Source: Pleomorphomonas diazotrophica (GTDB lineage: Bacteria; Pseudomonadota; Alphaproteobacteria; Rhizobiales; Pleomorphomonadaceae). From it: a DNA stretch of 64,000 bases. Under the pieces are notes generated by a model that searched no databases, was not told the origin of the DNA, and saw nothing but the letters and a program-made list of their open reading frames with translations. This document shows positions 8,651 to 18,174 of the stretch, in pieces (the first letter of the stretch is position 1; each line of letters opens with the position of its first letter). A program made the translations under genes and the position numbers. The stretch spans positions 620,001 to 684,000 of the forward strand of contig NZ_PJNW01000002.1 in the NCBI RefSeq assembly GCF_002844595.1, written 5' to 3'.

Positions 8651-9547
8651 ATGACGGAGGATGGAGAACAGCGGATCAAGGAGGGCTTTCCGGGGCAGCG
8701 GTCGATCGTGCTGCCGCGCCCGGTGGTCTCCGGCTGGCTTGAAGGACGGCCACTGATCGAGCTTCTGCCTAGCGACGTCGGCCATTATCCGCGTGCCCAG
8801 TGGCACTTCGTTGAGCGGCCGGAGGGCATTTCCCAGTCTGTCCTGATCTATTGCACCGACGGCTGTGGCTGGGCGCGGGTCGGCGATATCAGCCTGCGCG
8901 TCCGCCCCGGTCAGGCGCTGGTGGCACCGGCCGGCGTGCCGCATGCCTATGGTGCCGATGCCGAGGATCCATGGACGATCTACTGGGTTCACCTCGACGG
9001 CGCCAAGGTGGCGCTGCTGCCAGAGCTGCTCGAACTCGATCCGGAAGAGCCACTGCTGCATCCGGGGCGCGATCCGGCCATCCCCACACTGTTCGAGAAG
9101 ATGCTGTCGATCCTTGGCAGCGGCTATACGCCGGACAATCTGTTGTCGGCGTCCATGGCGCTCGGCCAACTCGTCACCCACCTCGTCGTGCTGCGCCATC
9201 GCTCGCCCAACCGCGATGACAATCTCGACCAGCGCATCCGCCGGGTCATCGACGTGATGCAGAACAACTTTGGCAGGTCGCTGAAGGTCGACGATCTGGC
9301 GCGCGAGGCGAACCTGTCGTCGTCGCATCTGGCGGCGGTGTTCAAGAAGCGCACCGGCTTCACGGTGCTCGATTTCTTCATTCGCCTGAAGATCCAGCGC
9401 GCTTGCTTCCTGCTCGACACCACGGACCAGTCGGTGAAGGCTATCGCTGCCGATCTCGGTTTCGACGATCCCCTTTATTTCTCCCGCTGTTTCCGGCGGG
9501 TGCATGACAGTTCGCCGACGCAATACAGGGCGCTACGCAAGGGATGA
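8651..9547 (+). CDS. AraC-family transcriptional regulator with cupin sensor domain
   Basis: 298 residues. Residues about 30-170 form an AraC-type cupin (VRPGQALVAPAGVPHAYGAD near 93), which binds a small ligand, usually a sugar. Residues about 200-298 hold two helix-turn-helix motifs: LKVDDLAREANLSSSHLAAV and KAIAADLGFDDPLYFSRCF, ending in the usual SPTQYR. It is divergent from the DUF5107/TPR-epimerase operon across a 123-base gap, so it most likely activates that operon in response to its sugar. Two GGAACG direct repeats 37 bases apart (8571 and 8608) in the gap are candidate half-sites, weakly supported. Confidence 0.9.
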   Translation: MTEDGEQRIKEGFPGQRSIVLPRPVVSGWLEGRPLIELLPSDVGHYPRAQWHFVERPEGISQSVLIYCTDGCGWARVGDISLRVRPGQALVAPAGVPHAYGADAEDPWTIYWVHLDGAKVALLPELLELDPEEPLLHPGRDPAIPTLFEKMLSILGSGYTPDNLLSASMALGQLVTHLVVLRHRSPNRDDNLDQRIRRVIDVMQNNFGRSLKVDDLAREANLSSSHLAAVFKKRTGFTVLDFFIRLKIQRACFLLDTTDQSVKAIAADLGFDDPLYFSRCFRRVHDSSPTQYRALRKG

Positions 9548-9558
9548 TGCCGAACTGG

Positions 9559-10458
9559 CTATGCCGGGAAGCGTTGCCTCAGATAGTCGGACAACTCACC
9601 GACGAACAGCGACAGCAGGCGGAACTGGGATCGGCTGACCGGATGGATGGCATAGAAGGACGCCGGATCCGGCTCGAAGTCATCGAGCACCGTGACCAGA
9701 CGGCCTTGCTCGAGATGCTCTCGAACTTCCCAGAACGATTTCTGGGTCAGTCCCATCCCGGCCAACGCCCAGACCACCGGCAGCTCCGAGTTGGAAGTCG
9801 CCAATCGGGCTGATACCCGCACGATCTTTGCAGCCTCGCCACGACCGAACCGCCAGTCGGCGTGGAAGTGACCGCCACTATTGAAGACAAGGCAGGCATG
9901 GGCATCCAAATCCTCGGGGGAGAACGGGGAGCCATGTCGGCTGAGATAGTCCGGGCTGGCGACAACGACCCGTCGGATCGAGACCAGGAAGCGACCCGTA
10001 AACTCGGATTCCACGGCGGGGCCGCCGCGGATGGCCAGGTCGAAGCCTTCGCCGATGATATCGACGTAGCGGTCTTCAAGAAGGAGCTGGAGGCGCACAT
10101 CGGGGTAGCGGGCGGCGAACTCGCCGACAAAGGGAGCGATCCAGCGGCGACCAATCGGAAATGGCGCGGAAATCCGTAAGGTCCCCTGCGGAATGGACGA
10201 CAGGTCGCGAATGCGCGTCTCAAGCGTCTCGATGGCTGCGAGGATCGGCTGCATTTCCGCGAGATAAAGCCGGCCGGCCTCCGTCAGCGATTGGCGTCGC
10301 GTGGTCCGGGCGATCAATCGCGCCCCCAGCCGATTTTCAAGGTTGGCCAGGCGGTCTCCCACCACGGATACGGCCAGCCCGAGGTGCCGCGCCGCCGCCG
10401 AGAGGCTGCCGTGCCGCACGACGGCGGCCAGCACGGCCATTTCCAGATCTGCCCGCAT
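9559..10458 (-). CDS. LysR-family transcriptional regulator
   Basis: 299 residues: N-terminal winged helix (HGSLSAAARHLGLAVSVVGD, about 16-35, then the linker helix) and a periplasmic-binding-like effector domain from about 90. It is divergent from the MFS transporter at 10589 with a 130-base gap, the standard arrangement for a LysR regulator controlling a neighbouring efflux gene. Its 3' end converges with the AraC gene 11 bases away. The effector is not identifiable. Confidence 0.9.
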   Translation of the reverse strand: MRADLEMAVLAAVVRHGSLSAAARHLGLAVSVVGDRLANLENRLGARLIARTTRRQSLTEAGRLYLAEMQPILAAIETLETRIRDLSSIPQGTLRISAPFPIGRRWIAPFVGEFAARYPDVRLQLLLEDRYVDIIGEGFDLAIRGGPAVESEFTGRFLVSIRRVVVASPDYLSRHGSPFSPEDLDAHACLVFNSGGHFHADWRFGRGEAAKIVRVSARLATSNSELPVVWALAGMGLTQKSFWEVREHLEQGRLVTVLDDFEPDPASFYAIHPVSRSQFRLLSLFVGELSDYLRQRFPA

Positions 10459-10588
10459 CGTAGTTTCCGGATTTTCCGAAAGGTCCTTCCGAGATCATAT
10501 GTTTATCGACGGTGAAATCAAACCTAGGTTGGTCGTGATAGATCGACTCCGGGACCGTCCCGCGAGATCGCTAGCTCGATTGGTCCCC

Positions 10589-11785
10589 ATGCATATTGCC
10601 GCCAAGCCCTCCCTGTTTTCCGCCGCGACGATCGCCGAGTTCGCACTGGCCATCGGCGCCTTTGCCATCGGCACCGGTGAGTTTGCCGCCATGGGCTTTC
10701 TGCCCGATGTCGCCAACGGCTGGCAGGTAACGGTGCCGGAGGCCGGCAGGATCATCAGTGCCTATGCGCTCGGTGTGGTCGTCGGGGCGCCGCTGATCGC
10801 CGTCGTCGGTGCCCGGCTGTCCCGACGCGTTCTTCTGCTCATCCTGATGGGAGTTTTTGCCCTGGGAAATCTCGCCAGCGCCATGTCGCCCAGCTTTCCC
10901 AGTCTGGTGATTCTGCGGTTTGTTACGGCTTTGCCGCATGGCGCCTATTTTGGCGTGGCGGCGCTGGTGGCGGCCGGGATGGCTGGGCCTGACGGGCGAG
11001 CCCGTGCCATCGGCCGCGTCATGCTCGGCCTGACGGTGGCGACGCTTGCCGGTACGCCGCTCGCCACATGGGCCGGGCAGATGCTCGGCTGGCGCGTCGC
11101 TTTTGCCGTTGTCGGGGTGCTCGGCCTGACGACAGTGGCGCTGGTTGCCGTTTGCGTCCCGCGCGATCGGCCTCAACCCGGTGCCAGTCCGCTGCGGGAG
11201 CTGGGCGCGCTGCGCGAGGTGCAGGTCTGGCTGACGCTGGCCATCGGCGCCACAGGCTTCGGCGGCATGTTCGCGGTCTTCAGCTACATTACCCCGACGC
11301 TGGTCAACGTGTCGCACATTCCCGAAAGTGCCGTGCCCTTCGTGCTCAGCGTCTTCGGCGCCGGCATGATCGCCGGCAACATCTTTGGGCCGAAGCTGGC
11401 CGACCGGGCGCTGTTGCCGACGATCGCCGGCCTGCTCGCCTGGAACGTGCTGGTCCTCGTGCTGTTCACCGTAGCGGTGCGGCAGCCGGTGACGGCGGTG
11501 GCCGTGGTCTTCCTCATCGGTACTGGATTTGCGGTGGTGCCGACGCTTCAAACCCGCCTGATGGACGTGGGCAAGGACGCGCAGACCCTGGCGGCCGCGC
11601 TCAACCACTCCGCCTTCAACATCGCCAACGCCCTCGGTGCCTGGCTCGGTGGCGTTTCGATCGCCGCCGGCTACGGTTGGGCCTCGACGGGGTGGGTCGG
11701 CGCGTTGCTCGGTCTGGTCGGCTCGGCCGTGTTCGTCGTCTCGCTGCTTCTCGACAGGAAAGGTATCAATGCGTCGGGATCGTAG
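10589..11785 (+). CDS. MFS transporter of the AraJ/YdhP/Cmx efflux type
   Basis: 398 residues with about 12 membrane segments. The N-terminus (LAIGAFAIGTGEFAAMGFLPDVA) and the loop after TM2 are typical of the DHA1 drug/sugar efflux group that includes AraJ and chloramphenicol exporters. The ATG at 10589 begins just before the first membrane helix; longer in-frame extensions back to 10301 would overlap the regulator gene and add a basic, non-membrane stretch. Expression is probably controlled by the divergent LysR protein. Substrate unknown. Confidence 0.88.
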   Translation: MHIAAKPSLFSAATIAEFALAIGAFAIGTGEFAAMGFLPDVANGWQVTVPEAGRIISAYALGVVVGAPLIAVVGARLSRRVLLLILMGVFALGNLASAMSPSFPSLVILRFVTALPHGAYFGVAALVAAGMAGPDGRARAIGRVMLGLTVATLAGTPLATWAGQMLGWRVAFAVVGVLGLTTVALVAVCVPRDRPQPGASPLRELGALREVQVWLTLAIGATGFGGMFAVFSYITPTLVNVSHIPESAVPFVLSVFGAGMIAGNIFGPKLADRALLPTIAGLLAWNVLVLVLFTVAVRQPVTAVAVVFLIGTGFAVVPTLQTRLMDVGKDAQTLAAALNHSAFNIANALGAWLGGVSIAAGYGWASTGWVGALLGLVGSAVFVVSLLLDRKGINASGS

Positions 11786-11941
11786 CCTTTCCACCTTGGT
11801 CGACTTTTCATACCCTTGAAGACGCGTGATCTTGCTTCTTGGTCAATGGTACTGCCAACGTCGTTCCGACGATCCGTCGGGTGCGTCGCACGGCGAGCGC
11901 GACGGCTCCGGCGTGGCTTAGGACGCGGGGGAGGAACTCTG

Positions 11942-13879
11942 ATGACCGACCAGCAACGGGCGCCCGGCGTTCCCGACCAATCATGCTTTCACGTCGATTG
12001 CCTCTGGCGGCCGTTGGCAGGTGATCCTGCCGGCCGGTTTATTTTCGAGCTCTGCAACACCGGCAGTGACCCGATCTCCGGCTTTCGCCTCGCCTTCACC
12101 ACGTTGCGCTTCGTCGAGCGCGACCCGGCTGCCGAGAACGTGCGTCTCTTGGATCGACGGGGCTATTTCCATGACGTTGCGCCGCCGGAAGGCTTTCGCC
12201 TGGCGTCGGGTGACAGATGGTGCTTCTCGCTCGGCGGCATCACCGGTGAGCCGCAGCACCGGAGCGAGGGGATCGTCTCGGCCTATGTGACGTTGGCCGA
12301 TGGCAGCCGGAAACCCGTCACGGTCGGCGATCTCCGGCGCGAACCATCCGGGGAGAAACGTGCCTCCGGCGCGGTCGCGGTGCAACCGTTCGCGCTCACG
12401 CCCTGGCCGGCCGAGGTCGCACTCGTGCCGGCGGACCGGTTGCCCGGCTATCTGGCACCGGCCGACGGTGCGACGGCCGATGAACTGTCGGCGGTATCCG
12501 GCGCAATGGCGCTGTTCCGTCGCCTGTTTCCGATCGAACCCGCACCTTTTTCGCTGATGGCGTTGCCGGGTGATGGGCTGTTGCGCTTTGCCACCGACGC
12601 GGCGCTGGGTCGGGAGGACTATCGTCTGGATTTCCAGGTCGACGAAATCCTCGTCACAACGGCAGACGCCGCCGGCCGGCAGTATGCATTGACGGCGCTC
12701 GGCCAGCTTTTGCGCGGAGCGCGCACCGGCGCCGGGTTCTGCTTTCCGGGAGAAGGCCATGTCATTGATAGGCCGCGCTTTTCCTGGCGTGGATGCCATC
12801 TCGACACGGCCCGCCGCTTCTTCCCCGTGGGCGATCTCGCCCGCTTTCTCGACTGTCTTGCCTATCTCCGTCTCAATGTCTTCCATTGGCACCTGACCGA
12901 CGATGAGGCTTGGCGGCTCGAAATCGGCGGCTATCCGCAACTGACCTCCGTTGGGTCAGTACGCGGGCCCGACGCGGCATTGCCGCCGCAGCTCGGCGAT
13001 GGCCTGGAGGTGAGCGGCGGTTTTTATGGCCATGCCGACGTGCGGGCCTTGGTCGCCCACGCCCGCCGCCTCAACATCGAGATCGTGCCGGAGGTCGATA
13101 TTCCCGGTCACAGCACTGCCGCGCTTGCCGCCCTGCCGGCGCTTGCCGATCCGGGCGAGCCCGCCGACGCCTATGCCTCGGTTCAGGGGTTTGCCAACAA
13201 CGCCCTCAACCCGGCCGTGGATCTCACCTGGAGCATGTTGGAGGCGGTGTTCGATGATCTCGCGGCCCTGTTCCCTTCGTCACACCTGCATGTCGGTGGC
13301 GACGAGGTCGCGCATGGCGCATGGCTACAATCGCCTCTCGCTGTCCGGTTGATGGCCGATCTCGGCATCAACGATCCGGAGGCGCTACAGTCGCATTTCA
13401 TGCGTCGGGTACAGGCGATGCTGGCCGAACGGGGCCGGAAACTGGCCGGCTGGAACGAGGTCGGCAATGGCGCCGGCGTCGAGACGGCGGGAACGCTTCT
13501 CACCGTCTGGCAGAAGGCGACGATCGGTGCCGGTCTCGCCCGGCGTGGCTATGGCATCGTCATGGCACCGGCCGAGGCCTATTATCTGGACATCGCCCAT
13601 TCCGAGGGGTGGGACGAAGTCGGCATGAGCTGGGCGGGCGCCACTTCGCTGGAAACGGCCTATGCATACGAGGTGGGAGACGACATTCCCTCCGATCTGC
13701 TGCCGCGCCTCAAGGGCATCCAGGCTTGTCTCTGGACCGAACTCATCGACAGCCGCGCCCATTTCAATCACTTGGTGTTCCCGCGTCTCGCTGCCGTCGC
13801 CGAGGCGGGGTGGACGCCGGCTGCGGCCAAGGATTGGTCGCGGTTTCAGGGACTGATCCGCTTCTGCCCGAGCTTTTGA
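11942..13879 (+). CDS. Glycoside hydrolase family 20 beta-N-acetylhexosaminidase
   Basis: 645 residues. After an N-terminal domain of about 250 residues comes the GH20 barrel: FSWRGCHLDTARRFF near 280, NVFHWHLTDDEAWRLEI near 310, EVDIPGHS near 385 and the catalytic HVGGDE with Asp454-Glu455 (substrate-assisted mechanism). Family members remove terminal GlcNAc or GalNAc from glycans or chitin oligosaccharides. No signal peptide is visible, suggesting action on imported oligosaccharides. The start at 11942 has GGGAGG about nine bases upstream, whereas an ATG at 11816 would add an Arg-rich tail. The GNAT acetyltransferase gene converges five bases downstream. Confidence 0.9.
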   Translation: MTDQQRAPGVPDQSCFHVDCLWRPLAGDPAGRFIFELCNTGSDPISGFRLAFTTLRFVERDPAAENVRLLDRRGYFHDVAPPEGFRLASGDRWCFSLGGITGEPQHRSEGIVSAYVTLADGSRKPVTVGDLRREPSGEKRASGAVAVQPFALTPWPAEVALVPADRLPGYLAPADGATADELSAVSGAMALFRRLFPIEPAPFSLMALPGDGLLRFATDAALGREDYRLDFQVDEILVTTADAAGRQYALTALGQLLRGARTGAGFCFPGEGHVIDRPRFSWRGCHLDTARRFFPVGDLARFLDCLAYLRLNVFHWHLTDDEAWRLEIGGYPQLTSVGSVRGPDAALPPQLGDGLEVSGGFYGHADVRALVAHARRLNIEIVPEVDIPGHSTAALAALPALADPGEPADAYASVQGFANNALNPAVDLTWSMLEAVFDDLAALFPSSHLHVGGDEVAHGAWLQSPLAVRLMADLGINDPEALQSHFMRRVQAMLAERGRKLAGWNEVGNGAGVETAGTLLTVWQKATIGAGLARRGYGIVMAPAEAYYLDIAHSEGWDEVGMSWAGATSLETAYAYEVGDDIPSDLLPRLKGIQACLWTELIDSRAHFNHLVFPRLAAVAEAGWTPAAAKDWSRFQGLIRFCPSF

Positions 13880-13883
13880 GAGT

Positions 13884-14375
13884 CTATTCGGTCGGTGCGT
13901 GGACCAGCGGATCCAGCAGGCCGGTGTAGACGCTGCCGTCCGAATCCGGGATCGGGATGGCGCCGACGGTGCGGGCGTAGAAATCGACCGGTCCGGCCCA
14001 GCCGATGGCGGCGTAGCCGTAGCCGCGTTCGCGCATGGCAAGCAGCGTCCTGAGAAGCAGGGCCTTGCCGATGCCGAGGCCGCGCGCTGCCTCGTCCACG
14101 CCGGTCGGACCGAAGAAGCCGAGTGCAATGGCGTCGTAGCAGGCAAAGCCCAGGAGCTTGCCGTCCCGTACGGCGATCAGGCAGGCATTGGGATCGCGCG
14201 CAAAGGCGACCTGCGCCTCGCTCACCCAACCGGGGCTGAAACGGGGGGCGATCCAGGTGCGGACGGTGTCGAGTTCTGGCGCCAGCGCCCGCCGGATGAC
14301 GATGCCACCTTCCTTCAGCCGGCGATCGAGATCCACATCGGGTTCGACGTCATAGAGTTTTACGAGAAGATCCAT
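13884..14375 (-). CDS. GNAT-family N-acetyltransferase
   Basis: 163 residues with the GNAT fold: a central strand KLLGFACYDAIALGFFGPTGV (cut at 20 residues, about 80-100) followed by the acetyl-CoA pyrophosphate loop EAARGLGIGKALLLR (R/Q-x-x-G-x-G/A). The start at 14375 has AGGCAGG eight to nine bases upstream; an upstream ATG at 14492 would overlap the promoter of the next gene. It converges on the GH20 gene and is divergent from the SLC13-type transporter. The acceptor substrate is not evident. Confidence 0.82.
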   Translation of the reverse strand: MDLLVKLYDVEPDVDLDRRLKEGGIVIRRALAPELDTVRTWIAPRFSPGWVSEAQVAFARDPNACLIAVRDGKLLGFACYDAIALGFFGPTGVDEAARGLGIGKALLLRTLLAMRERGYGYAAIGWAGPVDFYARTVGAIPIPDSDGSVYTGLLDPLVHAPTE

Positions 14376-14494
14376 TTTAAAACCTGCCTGGCGAACTTTC
14401 CCCTCGGGCGTCACACTAACGCCAAGGCCAGGCTTCGGATAGGCTGCGGTGGCACCCGCAGAATCGGCCCGCGCAAACAGCCAAGAGCCCATTC

Positions 14495-15886
14495 ATGATC
14501 AGTCCCCAGGCGTTCACCGTTCGCCACCTCATTCTTGCGGCGGTTCTCCTGCTTGCCGCCGCCATTGCTCTGTGGTCGCCGGCAACTCTCGGACCGACGG
14601 GTGGCGTCACGCTCGCCATCGTTCTCGTCACGCTCGGGCTCTGGGCGACCGCGCTGGTGCCGGGCTATTTCGCCAGCCTGCTGCTCTTTTCGTCGGTACT
14701 GATCGCCGGTCTGCAACCGGCGCCGCTGGTCTTCTCGGGTTTTGCCTCGGCGGCGGTGTGGCTGATCATCTCCGGTTTCGTCATCGGCGCCGCCGTCAAC
14801 GCGACGGGCCTCGACGGCCGGCTTGCCGGTGTCATCGCGCCGTTTCTGACGCGGAGCTACCCGCGCCTCATCGGCGGCCTGATGCTCGCCTCGATGATCC
14901 TCGGCTTCCTGATGCCGTCGTCGGTGGGGCGCGCGGTGGTGATGGTGCCGATCGGCATGGCGCTGGCAGATCGATGCGGCTTTGCGAAAGGGTCGAACGG
15001 CCGCATCGGCATCGCCGCCATCCTGGCCATCGGCTGCAACATGCCAAGCTTCGCCATTCTGCCGTCCAATATCCCGAACATGGTTCTGGCCGGCTCGGCT
15101 GAAACCATCCTCGGCATTCATTTCACCTACACGGACTATCTGCTGCTGCACTATCCCGTGCTGGGCATCGTCAAGTCCACTCTCACCGTGGCCCTGGTGC
15201 TCGCGTTGTTCCCGGCCCAGGTTGGCGATCCGCTTGGTACGGTGGCGGTTTCGGCTGCGACCGGCAAGTCGGGGCAGGGCAAGGTGATCGGCATCCTCAT
15301 TCTGACGCTGATCTTCTGGATGACCGACAGCCTGCATGGCATCAACTCGGCATGGATCGGCCTCGGCGCTGCCGTGCTGCTGCTTGCCCCGGGCATCGAT
15401 GTCGTGGGGCCGCAGGCCTTTCGGCAATCGATCGACTTTGGCCTGTTGCTGTTCGTGGCCGGCGCCTTGGCGCTTGGCGCGCTGGTAGGCGCCTCCGGCC
15501 TCGGTAGCAGGCTCGGTGCCTTTCTCACCTCGGTGTTGCCTTTGGCGCCAGGAAACGACGCCGCCAACTTCTTCTCGCTGACGTTCCTGTCCTTCGTCAC
15601 GAGCATGTTCACGACGGTCCCGAGCGCGCCGGCGGTGCTGACGCCGATGACTGGTGACCTTGCGACTCTGACCGGCTACGGAGCCACGACTGTGCTGATG
15701 ACCCAGGTGGTCGGCTTCTCCACCGTACTGTTTCCCTACCAAGTGGGACCGTTGGTGGTGGCGATGCAGCTGTCGGGCGAGAAGCTCGATCATCTCGTCA
15801 GGGTCACCGTGCCCCTGGCCTTGATCACGCTCGTCGTTCTGGTGCCGATCGATTTCCTGTGGTGGAAGCTGCTTGGCTGGCTGTGA
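14495..15886 (+). CDS. SLC13/DASS-type anion transporter
   Basis: 463 residues with 11 or more membrane segments in the two-repeat arrangement of the DASS/ion-transporter superfamily (dicarboxylate, tricarboxylate or sulfate symport). Repeat signatures: GFLMPSSVGRAVVMVPIG near 135 and, in the second half, TSMFTTVPSAPAVLTPMTGD near 370. The sequence AILAIGCNMPSFAILPSNIPN near 175 corresponds to the SNT-type substrate and sodium site, with SN present. No transporter-linked metabolic enzyme lies adjacent except the following sugar dehydrogenase, so the substrate stays open. Confidence 0.75.
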   Translation: MISPQAFTVRHLILAAVLLLAAAIALWSPATLGPTGGVTLAIVLVTLGLWATALVPGYFASLLLFSSVLIAGLQPAPLVFSGFASAAVWLIISGFVIGAAVNATGLDGRLAGVIAPFLTRSYPRLIGGLMLASMILGFLMPSSVGRAVVMVPIGMALADRCGFAKGSNGRIGIAAILAIGCNMPSFAILPSNIPNMVLAGSAETILGIHFTYTDYLLLHYPVLGIVKSTLTVALVLALFPAQVGDPLGTVAVSAATGKSGQGKVIGILILTLIFWMTDSLHGINSAWIGLGAAVLLLAPGIDVVGPQAFRQSIDFGLLLFVAGALALGALVGASGLGSRLGAFLTSVLPLAPGNDAANFFSLTFLSFVTSMFTTVPSAPAVLTPMTGDLATLTGYGATTVLMTQVVGFSTVLFPYQVGPLVVAMQLSGEKLDHLVRVTVPLALITLVVLVPIDFLWWKLLGWL

Positions 15887-15971
15887 CCGCCCTTCTCTTG
15901 AGAATGGTTCGCGGCTCCCCAAATCTCCTGGAGGCGCCGGCTTGGCCGGCTTATCCCAGGGAGATGCCGAC

Positions 15972-17108
15972 ATGCCCGCCATGTTCCGCCCGTTCACCTT
16001 TGCTGCGGCCGTTGCCGCGCTTGCTTCGCCGGCCATCGCCGAGCCGGAGAATGCCGGTCGCACCGAGGCCACCTCGGAACAGCCCTTTCAGGCGCAGACG
16101 GTGGCCCGCTTCGATCTGCCGTGGGCGATCGCCATCATCGACGCAGATCGGCTGATCGTCACCACCAAGCCGGGTGAGATGTTCCTGGTCGATCACCGAG
16201 GCGGCGATCCGGTGGAGGTGAGCGGCGTGCCGAAGGTCGAGCACGCAGGGCAGAACGGCCTGCTCGACGTGGCGCTCGCGCCGGACTTCACTCAAAGCCG
16301 TCGCATCTACTTTACCTATGTCGAGCCCGGTGAGGGCGGCAGTTCGCTGGTGCTTGCCCGGGCGACGCTGGCCGAACAGCAGGGCAAGGCGCAGCTCAGC
16401 GGCCTCGATGTGATCTGGCGGCAGATGCCGAAGGGCAAGGGCGGCCAGCCGGGCGGCATCATTGCCTTCGCGCCGGACGGCAAGTCGCTGTTCCTGACCT
16501 CGGGTGACCGCATGCGGCCGAAGACCGCCCAGGATCCCGATCTTGCACTCGGCAAGGTCTTACACCTGACGCTCGACGGCAAGCCCGCGCCGGGTAATCC
16601 CGACGCCGATGCGGGTGGCGCGCGTGCCGAAACCTGGACCACCGGTCACCGTAATCCGTATGGCTTGGCCTTCGCGCCCGACGGCCGCCTCTGGCTTCAC
16701 GAAATGGGCCCGAGAGGAGGCGATGAACTCAACCTCATTGAGCCGGGCGTCAACTACGGCTGGCCGGAGGTCTCTTACGGCGACAACTACAACGGTACAC
16801 CCATACCCAAGCCGCCGACGCGTCCCGAGTTCCGGGAGCCGGCGCTGTATTGGACGCCGGTGATCGCGCCGGCCGGCCTGGCGTTCTATGAGGGAGACCT
16901 GTTTCCCGCCTGGAAGGGATCGGCCTTGATCGGCGGTCTGAAGACCCAGACGCTATCGCGCGTGACCATCGCCGGGACCAGCGCACACGAGGAGGAGCGC
17001 TTCGCCATGGAGGGGCGCATCCGCGATGTGGCCGTCGCTTCGGACGGCGCAGTGTGGGTGATCGAAGACGAGAGCCCCGGCCGCCTGCTGCGTCTCAGTC
17101 CGCGTTGA
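15972..17108 (+). CDS. Secreted PQQ-dependent soluble aldose (sugar) dehydrogenase family protein
   Basis: 378 residues. A Sec signal peptide with probable cleavage after AIA (residue 23) sends it to the periplasm. The mature part is a six-bladed propeller of the glucose/sorbosone dehydrogenase (Asd/YliI) family: HAGQNGLLDVALAPDF near 93, TTGHRNPYGLAFAPDGRLW near 218 and EMGPRGGDELNLIEPGVNYG near 240. The start at 15972 follows AGGGAG; an in-frame ATG at 15873 would overlap the transporter gene. Members oxidise aldoses to lactones. The 3' end overlaps the convergent ATPase gene by 14 bases. Confidence 0.87.
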   Translation: MPAMFRPFTFAAAVAALASPAIAEPENAGRTEATSEQPFQAQTVARFDLPWAIAIIDADRLIVTTKPGEMFLVDHRGGDPVEVSGVPKVEHAGQNGLLDVALAPDFTQSRRIYFTYVEPGEGGSSLVLARATLAEQQGKAQLSGLDVIWRQMPKGKGGQPGGIIAFAPDGKSLFLTSGDRMRPKTAQDPDLALGKVLHLTLDGKPAPGNPDADAGGARAETWTTGHRNPYGLAFAPDGRLWLHEMGPRGGDELNLIEPGVNYGWPEVSYGDNYNGTPIPKPPTRPEFREPALYWTPVIAPAGLAFYEGDLFPAWKGSALIGGLKTQTLSRVTIAGTSAHEEERFAMEGRIRDVAVASDGAVWVIEDESPGRLLRLSPR

Positions 17109-18174
17109 GGCGCCGACCACTTTCGGCATCGAAGAGATGCAGCGCATCGGTATCGAGCAACAGCGTGACGTCGGCGCCGGGAGCTGCCCGCGTGCGCGGC
17201 GACAGGGTGGCGACGAGACGCTGGGTGCCGATGCTACCCGACAGGATCAGTTCGGGGCCGGTGAGTTCGACCACCTCGCAGCGCAGGGTCAGCGGCAGGC
17301 CGCCCTCGGCTTCTGTGCGGAAGCACTCGGGACGAATGCCGAGTTTGATGTTCCTGTCGCGCGGCAGAGACGCAAGGAGGGCGGCGGGAAGCGGGATGAC
17401 GGTATCGCTGCCGGTGACCTGCAGGCCTCGGTCGATGGCGAGAACGTCGAGCAGGTTCATCGGCGGCGCGCCGACGAAGGTCGCCACGTAGAGCGTGGCC
17501 GGTCGATTGTAGATCTCCTCGGGCGTGCCGAGCTGCTCGATCTGGCCGTTACGCATCACGGCGATGCGGGTGGCGAGCGTCATCGCCTCGATCTGGTCGT
17601 GGGTCACGTAGACCACGGTGGTCTTCATCATCTGATGCAGGCGCTTCAGCTCGGTGCGCATCTCCATGCGGAGCTTGGCATCAAGGTTCGATAGCGGCTC
17701 GTCGAACAGGAACAGCTTGGGATTGCGCACCAAGGCACGGCCGATGGCGACACGCTGACGCTGCCCGCCGGACAGCTGGCTCGGCCGGCGGTCGAGGAGA
17801 GGCTCGATCTGCAGGAGGCGCGCCGCCTCGAGCACGGCCTTCTTGCGCTCGGCAACCGGCACCTTCCGCATTTCGAGGCCGAAGCCGATGTTCCGGCGCA
17901 CCGACAGGTTCGGATAGAGCGCATAGGACTGGAACACCATGGCGATGTCGCGGTCCTTCGGATGAACGCCAATCAGAGAGCGGTCGTTGAGACGGATGTC
18001 GCCGCCGGTCGGTTCGGCAAGGCCGGCGATGATGTTGAGCAGCGTCGACTTGCCACAGCCCGACGCGCCGAGCAGCACCAGGAACTCGCCGCTCTCAAGC
18101 GAGATGTCGATGCCTTTCAGCGTTTCGACGTCGCCGAAGGACTTGCGGATGTTGTCGACGACGAGGGCACTCAT
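17095..18174 (-). CDS. Sugar ABC transporter ATP-binding protein (MalK/UgpC type)
   Basis: 359 residues. Walker A GASGCGKST (36-44), signature LSGGQ near 134, Walker B FLFDEP near 155, and a C-terminal OB-fold regulatory region from about 240, as in MalK/UgpC/MsmX proteins. Its ATG at 18174 overlaps the kinase stop codon in an ATGA. It powers the two permeases encoded at 20114-21843 and is the last gene of the operon, whose metabolic genes sit between permeases and ATPase. Confidence 0.93.
   Translation of the reverse strand: MSALVVDNIRKSFGDVETLKGIDISLESGEFLVLLGASGCGKSTLLNIIAGLAEPTGGDIRLNDRSLIGVHPKDRDIAMVFQSYALYPNLSVRRNIGFGLEMRKVPVAERKKAVLEAARLLQIEPLLDRRPSQLSGGQRQRVAIGRALVRNPKLFLFDEPLSNLDAKLRMEMRTELKRLHQMMKTTVVYVTHDQIEAMTLATRIAVMRNGQIEQLGTPEEIYNRPATLYVATFVGAPPMNLLDVLAIDRGLQVTGSDTVIPLPAALLASLPRDRNIKLGIRPECFRTEAEGGLPLTLRCEVVELTGPELILSGSIGTQRLVATLSPRTRAAPGADVTLLLDTDALHLFDAESGRRLNAD

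Noticed and set aside
14411-16072. 553-codon open frame on the minus strand opposite the SLC13-type transporter
   Set aside because: Composition is extreme in Arg, Gln, His and Asp with no domain; it mirrors a well-supported membrane protein gene and is a high-GC shadow.
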